Positions 1 through 7,507 of a stretch of 53,643 bases of DNA are shown piece by piece. How positions within the stretch are numbered: the stretch's first letter is position 1; each line of letters begins with the position of its first letter. The stretch is from IMG/VR virus record IMGVR_UViG_3300008267_000515, positions 1-53,643 of that record, one strand, 5' to 3'. The DNA is from a virus. A program made the position numbers and the translations under genes. The notes beneath the pieces were generated by a model. It did no database searches. It worked only from the letters and a program-made list of their open reading frames with translations, and was not told the origin of the DNA.

Positions 1-1
1 T

Positions 2-103
2 GCCCATCGACGCTGCATAGTCATGAGGCACGGGGACAGAGAGTACGTGCAGATCGGCCACAGGTATCTGGTCAGGAAAACAACCGAGGAGAATGTGAAA
101 TGA
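2..103 (+). CDS. C-terminal part of a small early protein, cut by the window start
   Basis: The second frame is open from the first base to a TGA at 101-103. It encodes about 33 residues ending in a basic and acidic tail. The stop overlaps the ATG of the next gene by the 4-base ATGA arrangement used all along this early operon, so it is very likely a real gene end. If the two window ends are joined, the frame continues exactly from the partial gene at 53468, giving a protein of about 92 residues. The family is not recognised. Confidence 0.6.
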   Translation, partial: AHRRCIVMRHGDREYVQIGHRYLVRKTTEENVK

Positions 104-315
104 AAAGAACAAACAGGATATTCGTTGCTTACAACTCAATGATGTTTTTGGGGACTGAGTACCGCCATGCGTTATGTGCCTTAAAAATGGCTAACTGGGG
201 GTACGCCCCCAAGTCCTGCACGATGTCGTACTACAACGTGTGCAAGGCCCGCTACCTGAACGCCATGCTAGAACTAAGAATTGCCTATACCTACCAAAAG
301 GAGAGTGCGAAATGA
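100..315 (+). CDS. Small early protein of unknown function
   Basis: Encodes 71 residues, basic and rich in Tyr, Met and Ala, with several cysteines and no recognised domain. The ATG overlaps the previous stop (ATGA) and its own TGA overlaps the next ATG, so it is translationally coupled in the early operon. A GAGGAGAA ribosome site lies just upstream. The frame is open upstream to base 1, but the ribosome site and the ATGA overlap support the start at 100. Such small early genes in phages often act on host processes; no such role can be assigned here. Confidence 0.6.
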   Translation: MKRTNRIFVAYNSMMFLGTEYRHALCALKMANWGYAPKSCTMSYYNVCKARYLNAMLELRIAYTYQKESAK

Positions 316-557
316 CAGCAGAAGAACTCCAAAAGAAGGCTCGCATATGGGAGCGCCAGATAGAAGACATGGTGATTGAAATGGCCCGTGTGACGACTGT
401 CGATGGGCTGCTTGTGTACTTTACGCCCGAGAAGATATTCGGTGCGTTTCAGGAATCTTTAGACGCGCTCATACACAACCACGCTACCGGGTCCGCTTTC
501 GTAACGGGGCACGTTGACGAGGAAGGCGAGAGCGCAGCGCAGGAGGATGTGAAATGA
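312..557 (+). CDS. Small early protein of unknown function
   Basis: Encodes 81 residues, acidic and mostly helical in appearance, with an N-terminal charged helix (residues 1-35) and an acidic C-terminus. The frame is open further upstream to an ATG at 240. The start at 312 is preferred because it overlaps the previous TGA (ATGA) and follows an AAGGAGAG ribosome site. The stop overlaps the next ATG. No family is recognised. Confidence 0.65.
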   Translation: MTAEELQKKARIWERQIEDMVIEMARVTTVDGLLVYFTPEKIFGAFQESLDALIHNHATGSAFVTGHVDEEGESAAQEDVK

Positions 558-817
558 CCGAACGCGAGTACATCGACTTATATTACCGCGACTTGGAATT
601 GAACCTTGTTGCGTTCAAGCGGGTGCTGGACTGCGAGCCGCATATACGAGCACTTGCTCAAATTGCTTACGACATAGGGTTCTCCGCCGCCAAAATAGGA
701 GAAGACAGAACGCTCCTTGATGACTGGGAGAAAATGCCCGAACGCTACATTCAAGCAGCCGACTCGCACGCGCTCAGGAGCAAACCGATGTACAAGTATA
801 AGGATGAGCCAAAATGA
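554..817 (+). CDS. Small early protein of unknown function
   Basis: Encodes 87 residues, acidic, with a Tyr-rich N-terminus and a likely all-helical fold; the last ten residues are basic. The start ATG overlaps the preceding stop and follows a GGAGGAT ribosome site inside the upstream gene. It belongs to the coupled chain of small early genes. No domain is recognised. Confidence 0.65.
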   Translation: MTEREYIDLYYRDLELNLVAFKRVLDCEPHIRALAQIAYDIGFSAAKIGEDRTLLDDWEKMPERYIQAADSHALRSKPMYKYKDEPK

Positions 818-1059
818 CTACAGCACTAATACTGTTCGTAGGCTTAACCCTTACTATGCTCACCGGCCTTGCACTAGCGGGTGCGGCGATACGGGAGGAC
901 CGGCGCCGCTTTAAAGACGAGCTGCCTGACATACAGACCGAGTTGGCGCTCAACGCCAAGATACGGGAACTGCAAGGGGTCACTCGGGTGGGCGACGAGC
1001 TGACGGAGCGATACAAGACTGTCGAGCACGTTGGGCGAGTGCGGGAGAGCGGGAAATGA
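814..1059 (+). CDS. Small membrane-anchored early protein
   Basis: Encodes 81 residues. Residues 3-26 are a hydrophobic stretch (Leu, Ala, Gly, Thr) that reads as one transmembrane helix. It is followed by a charged helical cytoplasmic tail beginning with a run of Arg and Asp. Start and stop both overlap neighbours by ATGA. A single-helix inner-membrane protein among early phage genes could take part in superinfection exclusion or envelope interaction, but that is inference only. Confidence 0.65.
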   Translation: MTTALILFVGLTLTMLTGLALAGAAIREDRRRFKDELPDIQTELALNAKIRELQGVTRVGDELTERYKTVEHVGRVRESGK

Positions 1060-1238
1060 GCGAAGAATCGTTTGAAGACGCCCATTCCAAATGGGTATGC
1101 GCTGAGTTTAAAAAAGAACGACAAGCATACTTAAAACAGGCCGAGCTTTTGCTTATCACTGACCTGATAAAACAATCTCAGGCCGCGCAGTGCCTGCAAA
1201 CTGTTGAGCCGGGAATCATCATTCACGAAAAGGCATAA
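1056..1238 (+). CDS. Small early protein of unknown function
   Basis: Encodes 60 residues, helical and Gln/Lys/Glu-rich, with two cysteines. The ATG overlaps the previous TGA. The gene ends nine bases before dUTPase, whose AAGGAG ribosome site overlaps its last codons. No family is recognised. Confidence 0.6.
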   Translation: MSEESFEDAHSKWVCAEFKKERQAYLKQAELLLITDLIKQSQAAQCLQTVEPGIIIHEKA

Positions 1239-1247
1239 GGAGACAAC

Positions 1248-1670
1248 ATGAAATTCAAAAAGCTGACTACTACTGCTATCACGCCAACGAGAGGCTCTCC
1301 CAACTCAGCAGGCTTAGACCTCTACGCTGACGCTGACGTTTTGGTTTCATCCGGCGCATCAGTCATGCTCGGAACGGGTATCGCAATTGAGATACCGATG
1401 AACCACGTAGGGCTGGTGGCTATACGCTCAAGCGTAGGCAAAGCAGGTGTTGCACTAGCTAACTCAGTCGGTGTCATCGACAGTGACTACCGGGGCGAGA
1501 TCAAGCTGTGCCTGACGTACACGGCAGGAAGTGGAGGGCACTACATCCGCAAAGGGCAGGCTATCGCGCAGTTGATCGTTACGCCGTACCACCATGTCGA
1601 ACTGGTTGAGGTTGACGCACTGAGCACGACTGATCGTGGTGCTGGTGGCTTTGGGAGTACAGGAAAATGA
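1248..1670 (+). CDS. dut: dUTP diphosphatase (trimeric dUTPase)
   Basis: Encodes 140 residues, the usual size of trimeric dUTPases, which hydrolyse dUTP to dUMP and pyrophosphate, keep uracil out of DNA and supply dUMP for dTTP synthesis. All five family motifs are visible in order: SAGLDLYA near residue 21, RSS near 62, GVIDSDYRGEI near 77, GQAIAQLIV near 103 and the C-terminal RGAGGFGSTG lid at about 130. The catalytic Asp lies in the third motif. A clear AAGGAG site lies 5 bases before the ATG. The stop overlaps the next small gene. It fits the replication role of the downstream polymerase and primase. Confidence 0.95.
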   Translation: MKFKKLTTTAITPTRGSPNSAGLDLYADADVLVSSGASVMLGTGIAIEIPMNHVGLVAIRSSVGKAGVALANSVGVIDSDYRGEIKLCLTYTAGSGGHYIRKGQAIAQLIVTPYHHVELVEVDALSTTDRGAGGFGSTGK

Positions 1671-1840
1671 AAGACATACCGGTAATTGAATGTCAGCACG
1701 AAGGGTCTCAGTTTACTTTTAAGTGCGAGCACTGCGGGGAAAAACATTATCATGGGGCGGCAGCGGAAGGGCATAGAGTTTCTCACTGCTTCGCGTATCC
1801 AAATGGTTATATTCTGAAAAAAGCGGAGCCAAAGCAATGA
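1667..1840 (+). CDS. Small zinc-binding protein (CxxC...GHRxxHC type)
   Basis: Encodes 57 residues. The start ATG overlaps the dUTPase stop and its own stop overlaps the next ATG, both by ATGA, which strongly supports it as a gene. Cys20 and Cys23 (CEHC), His27/His29, and His36, His40 and Cys41 (GHRVSHC) form a compact zinc-ribbon-like set of ligands. The pattern resembles a small protein found in many phages, with conserved CxHC and GHRxxHC segments. Function unknown; nucleic-acid binding is plausible. Confidence 0.75.
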   Translation: MKDIPVIECQHEGSQFTFKCEHCGEKHYHGAAAEGHRVSHCFAYPNGYILKKAEPKQ

Positions 1841-2049
1841 GCGACGGCTACTACTGGGTAAACGTGTATTGGAGATGCACGTACTGGCAGTTGGGGTACA
1901 TCTATGTAGACGGCTTGCCGTCTATCGGGTTTGCCTGCGTGGACGAGGATCAGGACGAACCCCCGGCAGGGGCGAACATCATTGGGGACCTCACAGACAA
2001 AGCACTCAACGAACTGAAGGTTGAGTTCTATCGAGCAATGAAAGAGTAA
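1837..2049 (+). CDS. Small early protein of unknown function
   Basis: Encodes 70 residues, unusually rich in Trp and Tyr near the N-terminus (residues 5-18), acidic in the middle, with a likely mixed beta-then-helix fold. The start overlaps the previous stop. It ends 13 bases before the XRE/sigma regulator gene. No family is recognised. Confidence 0.65.
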   Translation: MSDGYYWVNVYWRCTYWQLGYIYVDGLPSIGFACVDEDQDEPPAGANIIGDLTDKALNELKVEFYRAMKE

Positions 2050-2663
2050 CGAGCACTGGACAATGAAAGACTACGCGCTACAAATTAAAATAAAAAACAA
2101 CTACTTGCTGACCATGATGCGGCAGCACGGACTAGAAACTGCTGCGGAACTATCAAGAGCCTGCGGGGTAACTCAAGCCCGCATTGGAAGAATTTTGAAT
2201 TTGAAAATACCGGCGTACACCTTGAGCGGAGAAATGGTTTCAGCCGTAAGGAAACTGTGCGATTTTTTCCAGTGCACCCCGGACGACATTTTCCCAGAGC
2301 AGCACCTGCAAGAGAGCTTGCCGGTAAACAAGGTGTTTATGGAGGCTAACGCAGAAGACCTCGTCCCTATGTACGCCAGACTTGGAAGCCAAGACCCGCT
2401 TGATCTGCTTCTTGAGGAAGAGCAGGAAGAACTTGAGCATGACGCTCTTGCTTACGCCGCCTCAACCATTACCCCGATACAGCGAGCAGTGCTAGAGTTT
2501 CGCTACGGTGTGGGGCCGGACCCCAGTGAAGGTTTTACGCAAACGCAAACCGCAGAAATAATGGGGCTAAGCAAAACACGGATAGGGCAGATAGAAGGCA
2601 AAGCCCTTACGAGACTGCGCAACCCGGGGCGGGGTTTACAGAAACTACGAGAGTAACGAGCAC
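2044..2663 (+). repeat. 13-bp direct repeat bracketing the regulator gene
   Basis: GAGTAACGAGCAC occurs at 2044-2056 and again at 2651-2663. In both places it covers the stop codon of the gene just ended. The repeats are 607 bp apart and bracket exactly the gene at 2063-2656. Confidence 0.85.
2063..2656 (+). CDS. Hybrid regulator: XRE-type HTH plus sigma70 region 4
   Basis: Encodes 197 residues. Residues about 15-75 look like a Cro/C1 (XRE) helix-turn-helix domain (AELSRACGVTQARIGRIL, then a short C-terminal helix ending in CTPDDIFP). Residues about 138-190 match sigma70 region 4: a leading helix with the FRYGVG turn, then a helix-turn-helix with the TQTAEIMGLSKTRIGQIE pattern and a KALTRLRNP end like that of RpoD. 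No region 2 is present, so it cannot be a complete sigma factor. Region 4 normally contacts the -35 element and the RNA polymerase beta flap, so the protein may redirect host polymerase to phage promoters. This is inference. The Shine-Dalgarno site is weak. Confidence 0.8.
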   Translation: MKDYALQIKIKNNYLLTMMRQHGLETAAELSRACGVTQARIGRILNLKIPAYTLSGEMVSAVRKLCDFFQCTPDDIFPEQHLQESLPVNKVFMEANAEDLVPMYARLGSQDPLDLLLEEEQEELEHDALAYAASTITPIQRAVLEFRYGVGPDPSEGFTQTQTAEIMGLSKTRIGQIEGKALTRLRNPGRGLQKLRE

Positions 2664-2667
2664 GAAC

Positions 2668-2720
2668 CCCCCGGCCCACCACTAACAAGCGTAGTGGGTG
2701 CGCAGTCACGGGGCCGGGGG
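2668..2720 (+). other. Large GC-rich nested hairpin between genes
   Basis: A perfect 10-bp arm CCCCCGGCCC (2668-2677) pairs with GGGCCGGGGG (2711-2720). Inside it CCACTA (2679-2684) pairs with TAGTGG (2692-2697). No run of T follows, so it is not a classical intrinsic terminator. It may slow polymerase, protect mRNA ends or mark a processing site between the regulator and the downstream replication genes. Confidence 0.6.
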
Positions 2721-2746
2721 CCTAATAACTAATAAGGAGAAATCAA

Positions 2747-3055
2747 ATGAACGAAAACACAGCGCCCGTGATGTCCGCCGCGAAAAAGAAGTGGTGGCAG
2801 TGGCACCAAGATAACCCACAGGTCTACGAAATGTTTAAGAAGTTTACGTTTCAAGCAGTGGGTCGTAGGCACAAGCGGTTGAGCGCTTGGTTGATCGTGA
2901 ACCGAATCCGGTGGGAAACGAGCATCGAGACTACAGGCGTAGACTTTAAAATATCGAATAATTTTATTGCGTACTACGCTCGGCTTTTTATGCTGGACCA
3001 CCCGCAGTACAAGGACTTTTTTGCTACTAAGAAAATGAAGGACGACGAAGAGTGA
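2747..3055 (+). CDS. Conserved phage protein of unknown function
   Basis: Encodes 102 residues, basic, with aromatic-rich helices. The pattern of an N-terminal WWQWHQDNP segment, a central SAW-x-I-x-N-RIRWE core (about residues 46-60) and a later FKISNNFIAYYARL helix resembles a small protein that recurs in phage replication regions, but no function is known to me. A strong AAGGAGA site precedes the ATG. The stop overlaps the GTG start of DNA polymerase (GTGA), so the two are coupled. Confidence 0.75.
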   Translation: MNENTAPVMSAAKKKWWQWHQDNPQVYEMFKKFTFQAVGRRHKRLSAWLIVNRIRWETSIETTGVDFKISNNFIAYYARLFMLDHPQYKDFFATKKMKDDEE

Positions 3056-4968
3056 AACTAATAGTAGGAGACTTTGAAACGTACTGGTCGCAGACACACT
3101 CGCTGTCTAAGATGAGTCCCATAGACTACGTGATGCACCCGGATACAGAAGTCATATCCCTGTCCCTAAAGATAGACGACGAGCCGACACGGGTGTGGTT
3201 TGGCGAAGCGGCCATACGCAAACGCTTACAAGCACAAGACTGGTCGGACGCGATGCTCGTCGCGCATAACATGTCAGCGTTTGATGCGATGCTTTTTGCG
3301 TGGCGATTTAATGTACAGCCCAAGGTGTGGGGGTGCACGCTGGCAATGGCCCGACCCATCCACAGCAAGACTACAGGCAACTCGTTAGCCAAGCTGGTCG
3401 AGCACTACGGTCTTGGGGTCAAAGACAACACTGCCCTGCTAAACACCAAGGGGCGGCACCTGAAGGACTTCACCGCCGAAGAAGTTAACGCCATGCGTGA
3501 CTACAACCGTGACGACACCGACCAATGCCACGCGCTCTTCAAGGTCCTGCTCAAGCACTACAACTCCGCCGAGCTGTGGCAGATAGACAGCACGATACGG
3601 ATGCTGGTCGAGCCCAAGTTCATGTTGAGCCGACAGGTGCTGAACAAGGCACTCAGCGATGTCAGGATTCAGAAGCAGCAGGCGTTGGCGCAGATGGCAA
3701 GCGTGCTCTACGAGATGGAGGTAGATGACAACCCAGCGATAGAAGAAGTTGTTCGCAGTAAGTTGGCGTCCACCGCGCACTTCAGTAAGCTGCTGCGGGC
3801 CAGAGGCGTCCGGGTACCCATGAAGCAGAGCCCCTCAAACCCAGAGAAAAGGATACCGGCGCTGTCCAAAACAGACGAAGCGTTCCTTGCACTGCAGGAG
3901 CACGAAGACCCGGTGGTTGCACTGGCAGCGAGCACGCGACTGGACGTTAAGTCTACTATCCTGCAGACCCGGCTGGAGTCGTTCCTTGCAACAGGTAAGG
4001 CGCTGCGCGGACGACTGCCGATCCCACTCCACTACTGCGGGGCCGACACAACAGGCCGGTGGTCGGGCTTCATGTATAACCCGCAGAACCTGAACCGAAT
4101 AGACCCGAGCAAGCCGAAGCTGTCCGACGCACTGCGTAAATCGATGGCGGCTCCGCCCGGACACAAGGTTGTGGTAGCGGACTTGTCCGGTATCGAGCTG
4201 CGTGTAAACCACTTCTTGTGGAAGGTCTTAACTTCAATGGCGCTGTACAAGGCTTCGCCGGACAAGGCCGACCTGTACAAAGGATTTGCCGCAAAGCTGT
4301 ATAACATCCCCGAGGCTGACGTGTCGAAGGCACAGAGGCAGGTGGGCAAGGTTGCGCACTTGGGGCTGGGGTTTGGCGCCGGTGCACCCACCTTCCAGAA
4401 GGTAGCCAAGCTGATGGGCGGGGTCGACCTTGATTTGCCGGAGTCTGAGAAGATTACGTACCGCTGGCGCGACGAGTACGCTGAGATTGTTCAGGGGTGG
4501 AAGACCTGCCACGGGATGCTGGCGGGAATAGCTGCCGGTGACAGATACGAGGTTGACCCTTGGGGGTTGGTGACTACGACGCAGAACGCGCTGGTGCTGC
4601 CCAGCGGGCGTCACATACGCTACCCCGCACTGCATATAGAAGAGGGGGCGAAGGGCCGAGACGAGTGGTGGTACGGCACCGGGCGCAACCGGGCGCGGAT
4701 ATACGCCGGGAAGATTGACGAGAACATCGTGCAAGCACTTGCCAGAGACATCATCGCTGAGAATGCGTTCGCGGTGTACAAAGAGTTGAACGGGCTACGT
4801 CCGAGTCTGGCAGTGCACGACGAGCTGGTGTACGTGGTGCCTGAAGATACGGCTGAGCACGTACTGGACACAGTGCAGCGCATCATGCGAACACCTCCAG
4901 TCTGGTGGCCGCAGCTGATAACATGGTCGGAAGGCGACATCGCGGATACCTATGGAGATGCTAAGTGA
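3052..4968 (+). CDS. DNA polymerase, family A (PolA), with 3'-5' exonuclease domain
   Basis: Encodes 638 residues, the size of phage PolA proteins without the 5'-3' exonuclease. The N-terminal proofreading domain shows DFET (Asp7, Glu9) and a second motif with His72 and Asp78. Polymerase motif A is DLSGIELR (Asp377), motif B is R429-x3-K433 followed by HLGLGFG, and motif C is HDE at 589-591. By alignment to E. coli Pol I, Leu437 falls at the Phe762 position and Phe441 at Tyr766. The start is GTG, overlapping the previous TGA, and its own stop overlaps the GTG of the nuclease gene. It replicates the phage genome with the primase-helicase downstream. Confidence 0.95.
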   Translation: MKLIVGDFETYWSQTHSLSKMSPIDYVMHPDTEVISLSLKIDDEPTRVWFGEAAIRKRLQAQDWSDAMLVAHNMSAFDAMLFAWRFNVQPKVWGCTLAMARPIHSKTTGNSLAKLVEHYGLGVKDNTALLNTKGRHLKDFTAEEVNAMRDYNRDDTDQCHALFKVLLKHYNSAELWQIDSTIRMLVEPKFMLSRQVLNKALSDVRIQKQQALAQMASVLYEMEVDDNPAIEEVVRSKLASTAHFSKLLRARGVRVPMKQSPSNPEKRIPALSKTDEAFLALQEHEDPVVALAASTRLDVKSTILQTRLESFLATGKALRGRLPIPLHYCGADTTGRWSGFMYNPQNLNRIDPSKPKLSDALRKSMAAPPGHKVVVADLSGIELRVNHFLWKVLTSMALYKASPDKADLYKGFAAKLYNIPEADVSKAQRQVGKVAHLGLGFGAGAPTFQKVAKLMGGVDLDLPESEKITYRWRDEYAEIVQGWKTCHGMLAGIAAGDRYEVDPWGLVTTTQNALVLPSGRHIRYPALHIEEGAKGRDEWWYGTGRNRARIYAGKIDENIVQALARDIIAENAFAVYKELNGLRPSLAVHDELVYVVPEDTAEHVLDTVQRIMRTPPVWWPQLITWSEGDIADTYGDAK

Positions 4969-5633
4969 AGAACCCAACGTGGTCGTTCAGTGCCATTAAG
5001 TTGTTTGAGCAGTGCCCGAGGAAGTACTACCACCTCAAGATCAAGAAGGACGTTAAGGACGAGCAGCACGAAGCGGCGCTGTACGGTGAGCAGTTTCACG
5101 AGGCCGCAGAGTTTTATGTGTCCGACCAAGCGGAGCTGCCCAAGCAGTTCTGGTTTGCCAAGAAGGCGTTGGACAAGCTCAAGGCGCTGCCGGGTGAGAA
5201 GCTGTGCGAGTACAAGATGGGTCTGACTGAAGACCTTGAGGCGTGCGACATGGATGACCCCAAGGTGTGGTGGCGCGGTATAGCAGACCTCAGTATCATC
5301 GACGGAACAAAGGCGAAGGTGCTCGACTACAAAGCGGGCAAGAGTGCCAAGTACGCAGACACTGACCAGTTAGAGCTGATGGCGTTGGCGACGTTCAAGC
5401 ACTTCCCAGACGTCGAAGAAGTCGATGCGGCGCTGTTCTTTGTGATAGCAAAAGCGTTCATCCGCAAGAAGTACCAGCGCAGTGATGCACCGGGGCTGTG
5501 GGCGAAATGGTTGAAGCGGTACGGACGGATATTAACGGCGATAGAATCCGGGGTGTGGAACCCCAAAACATCAGGGCTGTGTAAAAAGTACTGCGTAGTA
5601 CTGAGCTGCCCTCATAACGGGAGGAACATGTGA
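4965..5633 (+). CDS. PD-(D/E)XK nuclease of the Cas4/AddB type, probable Fe-S protein
   Basis: Encodes 222 residues. The N-terminus has the RecB/Cas4-type SAIKLFEQCPRKYYH segment, and the catalytic core is visible as WRGIADLSII followed by VLDYKAGK (Asp and Lys of the DxK motif, near residue 122). A Cys near residue 17 and three C-terminal cysteines (CKKYCVVLSC) match the four-cysteine layout that holds a 4Fe-4S cluster in AddB and Cas4 proteins. It probably cuts DNA ends or ssDNA during replication, recombination or packaging. The GTG start overlaps the polymerase stop, and GGAG lies 7 bases upstream. Confidence 0.88.
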   Translation: MKNPTWSFSAIKLFEQCPRKYYHLKIKKDVKDEQHEAALYGEQFHEAAEFYVSDQAELPKQFWFAKKALDKLKALPGEKLCEYKMGLTEDLEACDMDDPKVWWRGIADLSIIDGTKAKVLDYKAGKSAKYADTDQLELMALATFKHFPDVEEVDAALFFVIAKAFIRKKYQRSDAPGLWAKWLKRYGRILTAIESGVWNPKTSGLCKKYCVVLSCPHNGRNM

Positions 5634-5911
5634 TGCCCAGTTCAAAAAACTATGTGCGTGACTACAAGCAAGAAGCCAAGACCGCCAAAGCCCGAGGAGA
5701 ACACGGGAACCGAATGGAGCGCCAGCGTGCACGGCGCGCAGTCGACAAGACCGGTGCGGACAAGAACAACAACGGCACGGCGGACAAGCGTGAGGGTAAA
5801 GATGTGTCTCACAACAAGATGCTCAAGGACGGCGGCAGTAACGCTGATGGATACACAATAGAGTCCGCAAGCGCTAACCGCAGCCGCAACGGCCAACACC
5901 CGAAGAAGTAA
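5633..5911 (+). CDS. Small basic HNH-like phage protein, probably degenerate
   Basis: Encodes 92 residues, very basic and Asn/Arg/Lys-rich. The N-terminal YVRDYKQE, the central KDVSHNK and the C-terminal SASANRSRNG segments resemble a small phage family that carries a DVDHxDGN...SNLRVxSKSxNRS HNH-like core. Here the first metal-binding Asp-His pair has become Ser-His and the Asn-rich centre is altered, so catalytic activity is doubtful. The ATG at 5633 is preferred over the GTG at 5630 because GGGAGG lies 8 bases before it. It touches the nuclease stop by one base. Confidence 0.7.
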   Translation: MPSSKNYVRDYKQEAKTAKARGEHGNRMERQRARRAVDKTGADKNNNGTADKREGKDVSHNKMLKDGGSNADGYTIESASANRSRNGQHPKK

Positions 5912-5919
5912 GGGCAACA

Positions 5920-7458
5920 ATGCAGATTTACGACAACAAAGCAGTGCTGCTGCGGGTACGCAATCCGCAGCAGATATTAAACACGATACCTAAAAGCAAA
6001 CAGATGTCAGACGGGAGGGTTGCAATAAACTGGGGATTGGAAGAAATGCAGGTGCTTAAAAACCTCGGCATTAAGCAAGTCCCTTCGCCCATAAATAAGT
6101 CATACGGCTGGCCGGGGCTGTACACCCCGTTCGCACACCAGCGCACCACGGCGGAGTTTTTGACACTGAACCGCAGGGCGTTCTGCTTTAGCCAGCAGGG
6201 TTCGGGTAAGACGGCGGCAGCGGCGTGGGCGGCAGACTACTTGATAACGGCCGGAGTTATTCAGCGCGTGTTGGTGGTGTGCCCCCTGTCCATCATGGAT
6301 GTGGCGTGGCGATCAGACTTCTTTAAAACCATCATGCACCGCAAGGTGGACATCGCCCACGGCAACGCCGCCAAGCGTAAAGCTGTGATAGAGGGCGACG
6401 CGGAGTTTGTAGTGACCAACTACGACACCGTGGTTAACTCTCTGGAAGACCTCAAGTACGGCCGATTCGACTTGATAATCTGCGATGAAGCAACGTATCT
6501 GAAGAACGTGCAGACCAAACGATGGAAGGCTCTCAAGCAGTTGGTGGGGCCAGACACATGGTTGTGGATGATGACAGGTACCCCTGCGGCGCAGTCCCCG
6601 GAAGACGCCTATGGACTAGCGAAGCTGGTGAACCCCAACGGCGTGCCCAAGTATTTCACAGGGTTCCGTGATCTGGTCATGTACAAGTTAACCCAGTTCA
6701 AGTATATACCACGGCCCGACTCTAAAAATATCGTGCATGAAGCACTGCAACCGGCGATACGGTTTACAAAGGCGGAGTGTATGGACCTGCCGGACATGGT
6801 TACCGTCAAGCGCAAGGTGGAGTTGACTCCGCAGCAGGCCAAGTACTACAGCATCATGAAGAAGCAGATGGTGATTGAGGCCGCCGGGGAACAGGTAACC
6901 GCGGTGAACGCGGCGGTGAAGCTGGGCAAGTTACTGCAGATTTCGGCAGGGGCTGTGTACAGTCAGGACGGGGAAACCATAGAGTTTGACATCAGCAGCC
7001 GCTACAACGTGCTCATGGAAGTTATTAACGAGACGGAAAACAAGGTGCTGATCTTTGCCCCTTTCCGCAGTGTCATTGGGATACTGACCGCTCGGCTGAA
7101 CAGCGATGGAATTACCGCAGAGATTATCAACGGCGGTGTTAGCGCGTCCAACCGCACGGACATCTTCCAGAGGTTTCAAACCACGGACAGTCCTCGGGTG
7201 CTGGTGATACAGCCGCAAGCTGCGGCGCACGGGGTAACCCTGACTGCAGCGGATACAGTTGTGTGGTGGGGGCCGACGTCATCGGTGGAAATATACGAGC
7301 AGGCAAACGCTCGGGTGCACCGAGCAGGGCAGAAGAATAAGTGCACCGTGGTGCAGCTACAAGGCTCGGAAGCAGAGGCTCACGTCTTTTCTATGCTGCA
7401 TACAAAAGTTAACGTGCATTCAGCAATGATAGATTTGTATAAAAAAGTACTTGCGTAG
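5920..7458 (+). CDS. SNF2-family DEAD-like helicase / DNA translocase
   Basis: Encodes 512 residues with all main SNF2 superfamily 2 motifs: an AHQRTT upstream Q-like motif, Walker A QGSGKT (Lys97), motif II DEAT (Asp189), motif III MTGTPA, and C-terminal motifs including the QANARVHRAGQ motif VI near residue 470. SNF2 proteins use ATP to translocate on dsDNA and strip bound proteins. Phage versions of this length lie among replication genes, as here, and may remodel forks or displace host proteins. It begins 9 bases after the HNH-like gene. Confidence 0.93.
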   Translation: MQIYDNKAVLLRVRNPQQILNTIPKSKQMSDGRVAINWGLEEMQVLKNLGIKQVPSPINKSYGWPGLYTPFAHQRTTAEFLTLNRRAFCFSQQGSGKTAAAAWAADYLITAGVIQRVLVVCPLSIMDVAWRSDFFKTIMHRKVDIAHGNAAKRKAVIEGDAEFVVTNYDTVVNSLEDLKYGRFDLIICDEATYLKNVQTKRWKALKQLVGPDTWLWMMTGTPAAQSPEDAYGLAKLVNPNGVPKYFTGFRDLVMYKLTQFKYIPRPDSKNIVHEALQPAIRFTKAECMDLPDMVTVKRKVELTPQQAKYYSIMKKQMVIEAAGEQVTAVNAAVKLGKLLQISAGAVYSQDGETIEFDISSRYNVLMEVINETENKVLIFAPFRSVIGILTARLNSDGITAEIINGGVSASNRTDIFQRFQTTDSPRVLVIQPQAAAHGVTLTAADTVVWWGPTSSVEIYEQANARVHRAGQKNKCTVVQLQGSEAEAHVFSMLHTKVNVHSAMIDLYKKVLA

Positions 7459-7507
7459 TATAAATAAGGATAGTAAAGTTCGCTAAACACCCAGCCCCGA
7501 GGACGAT

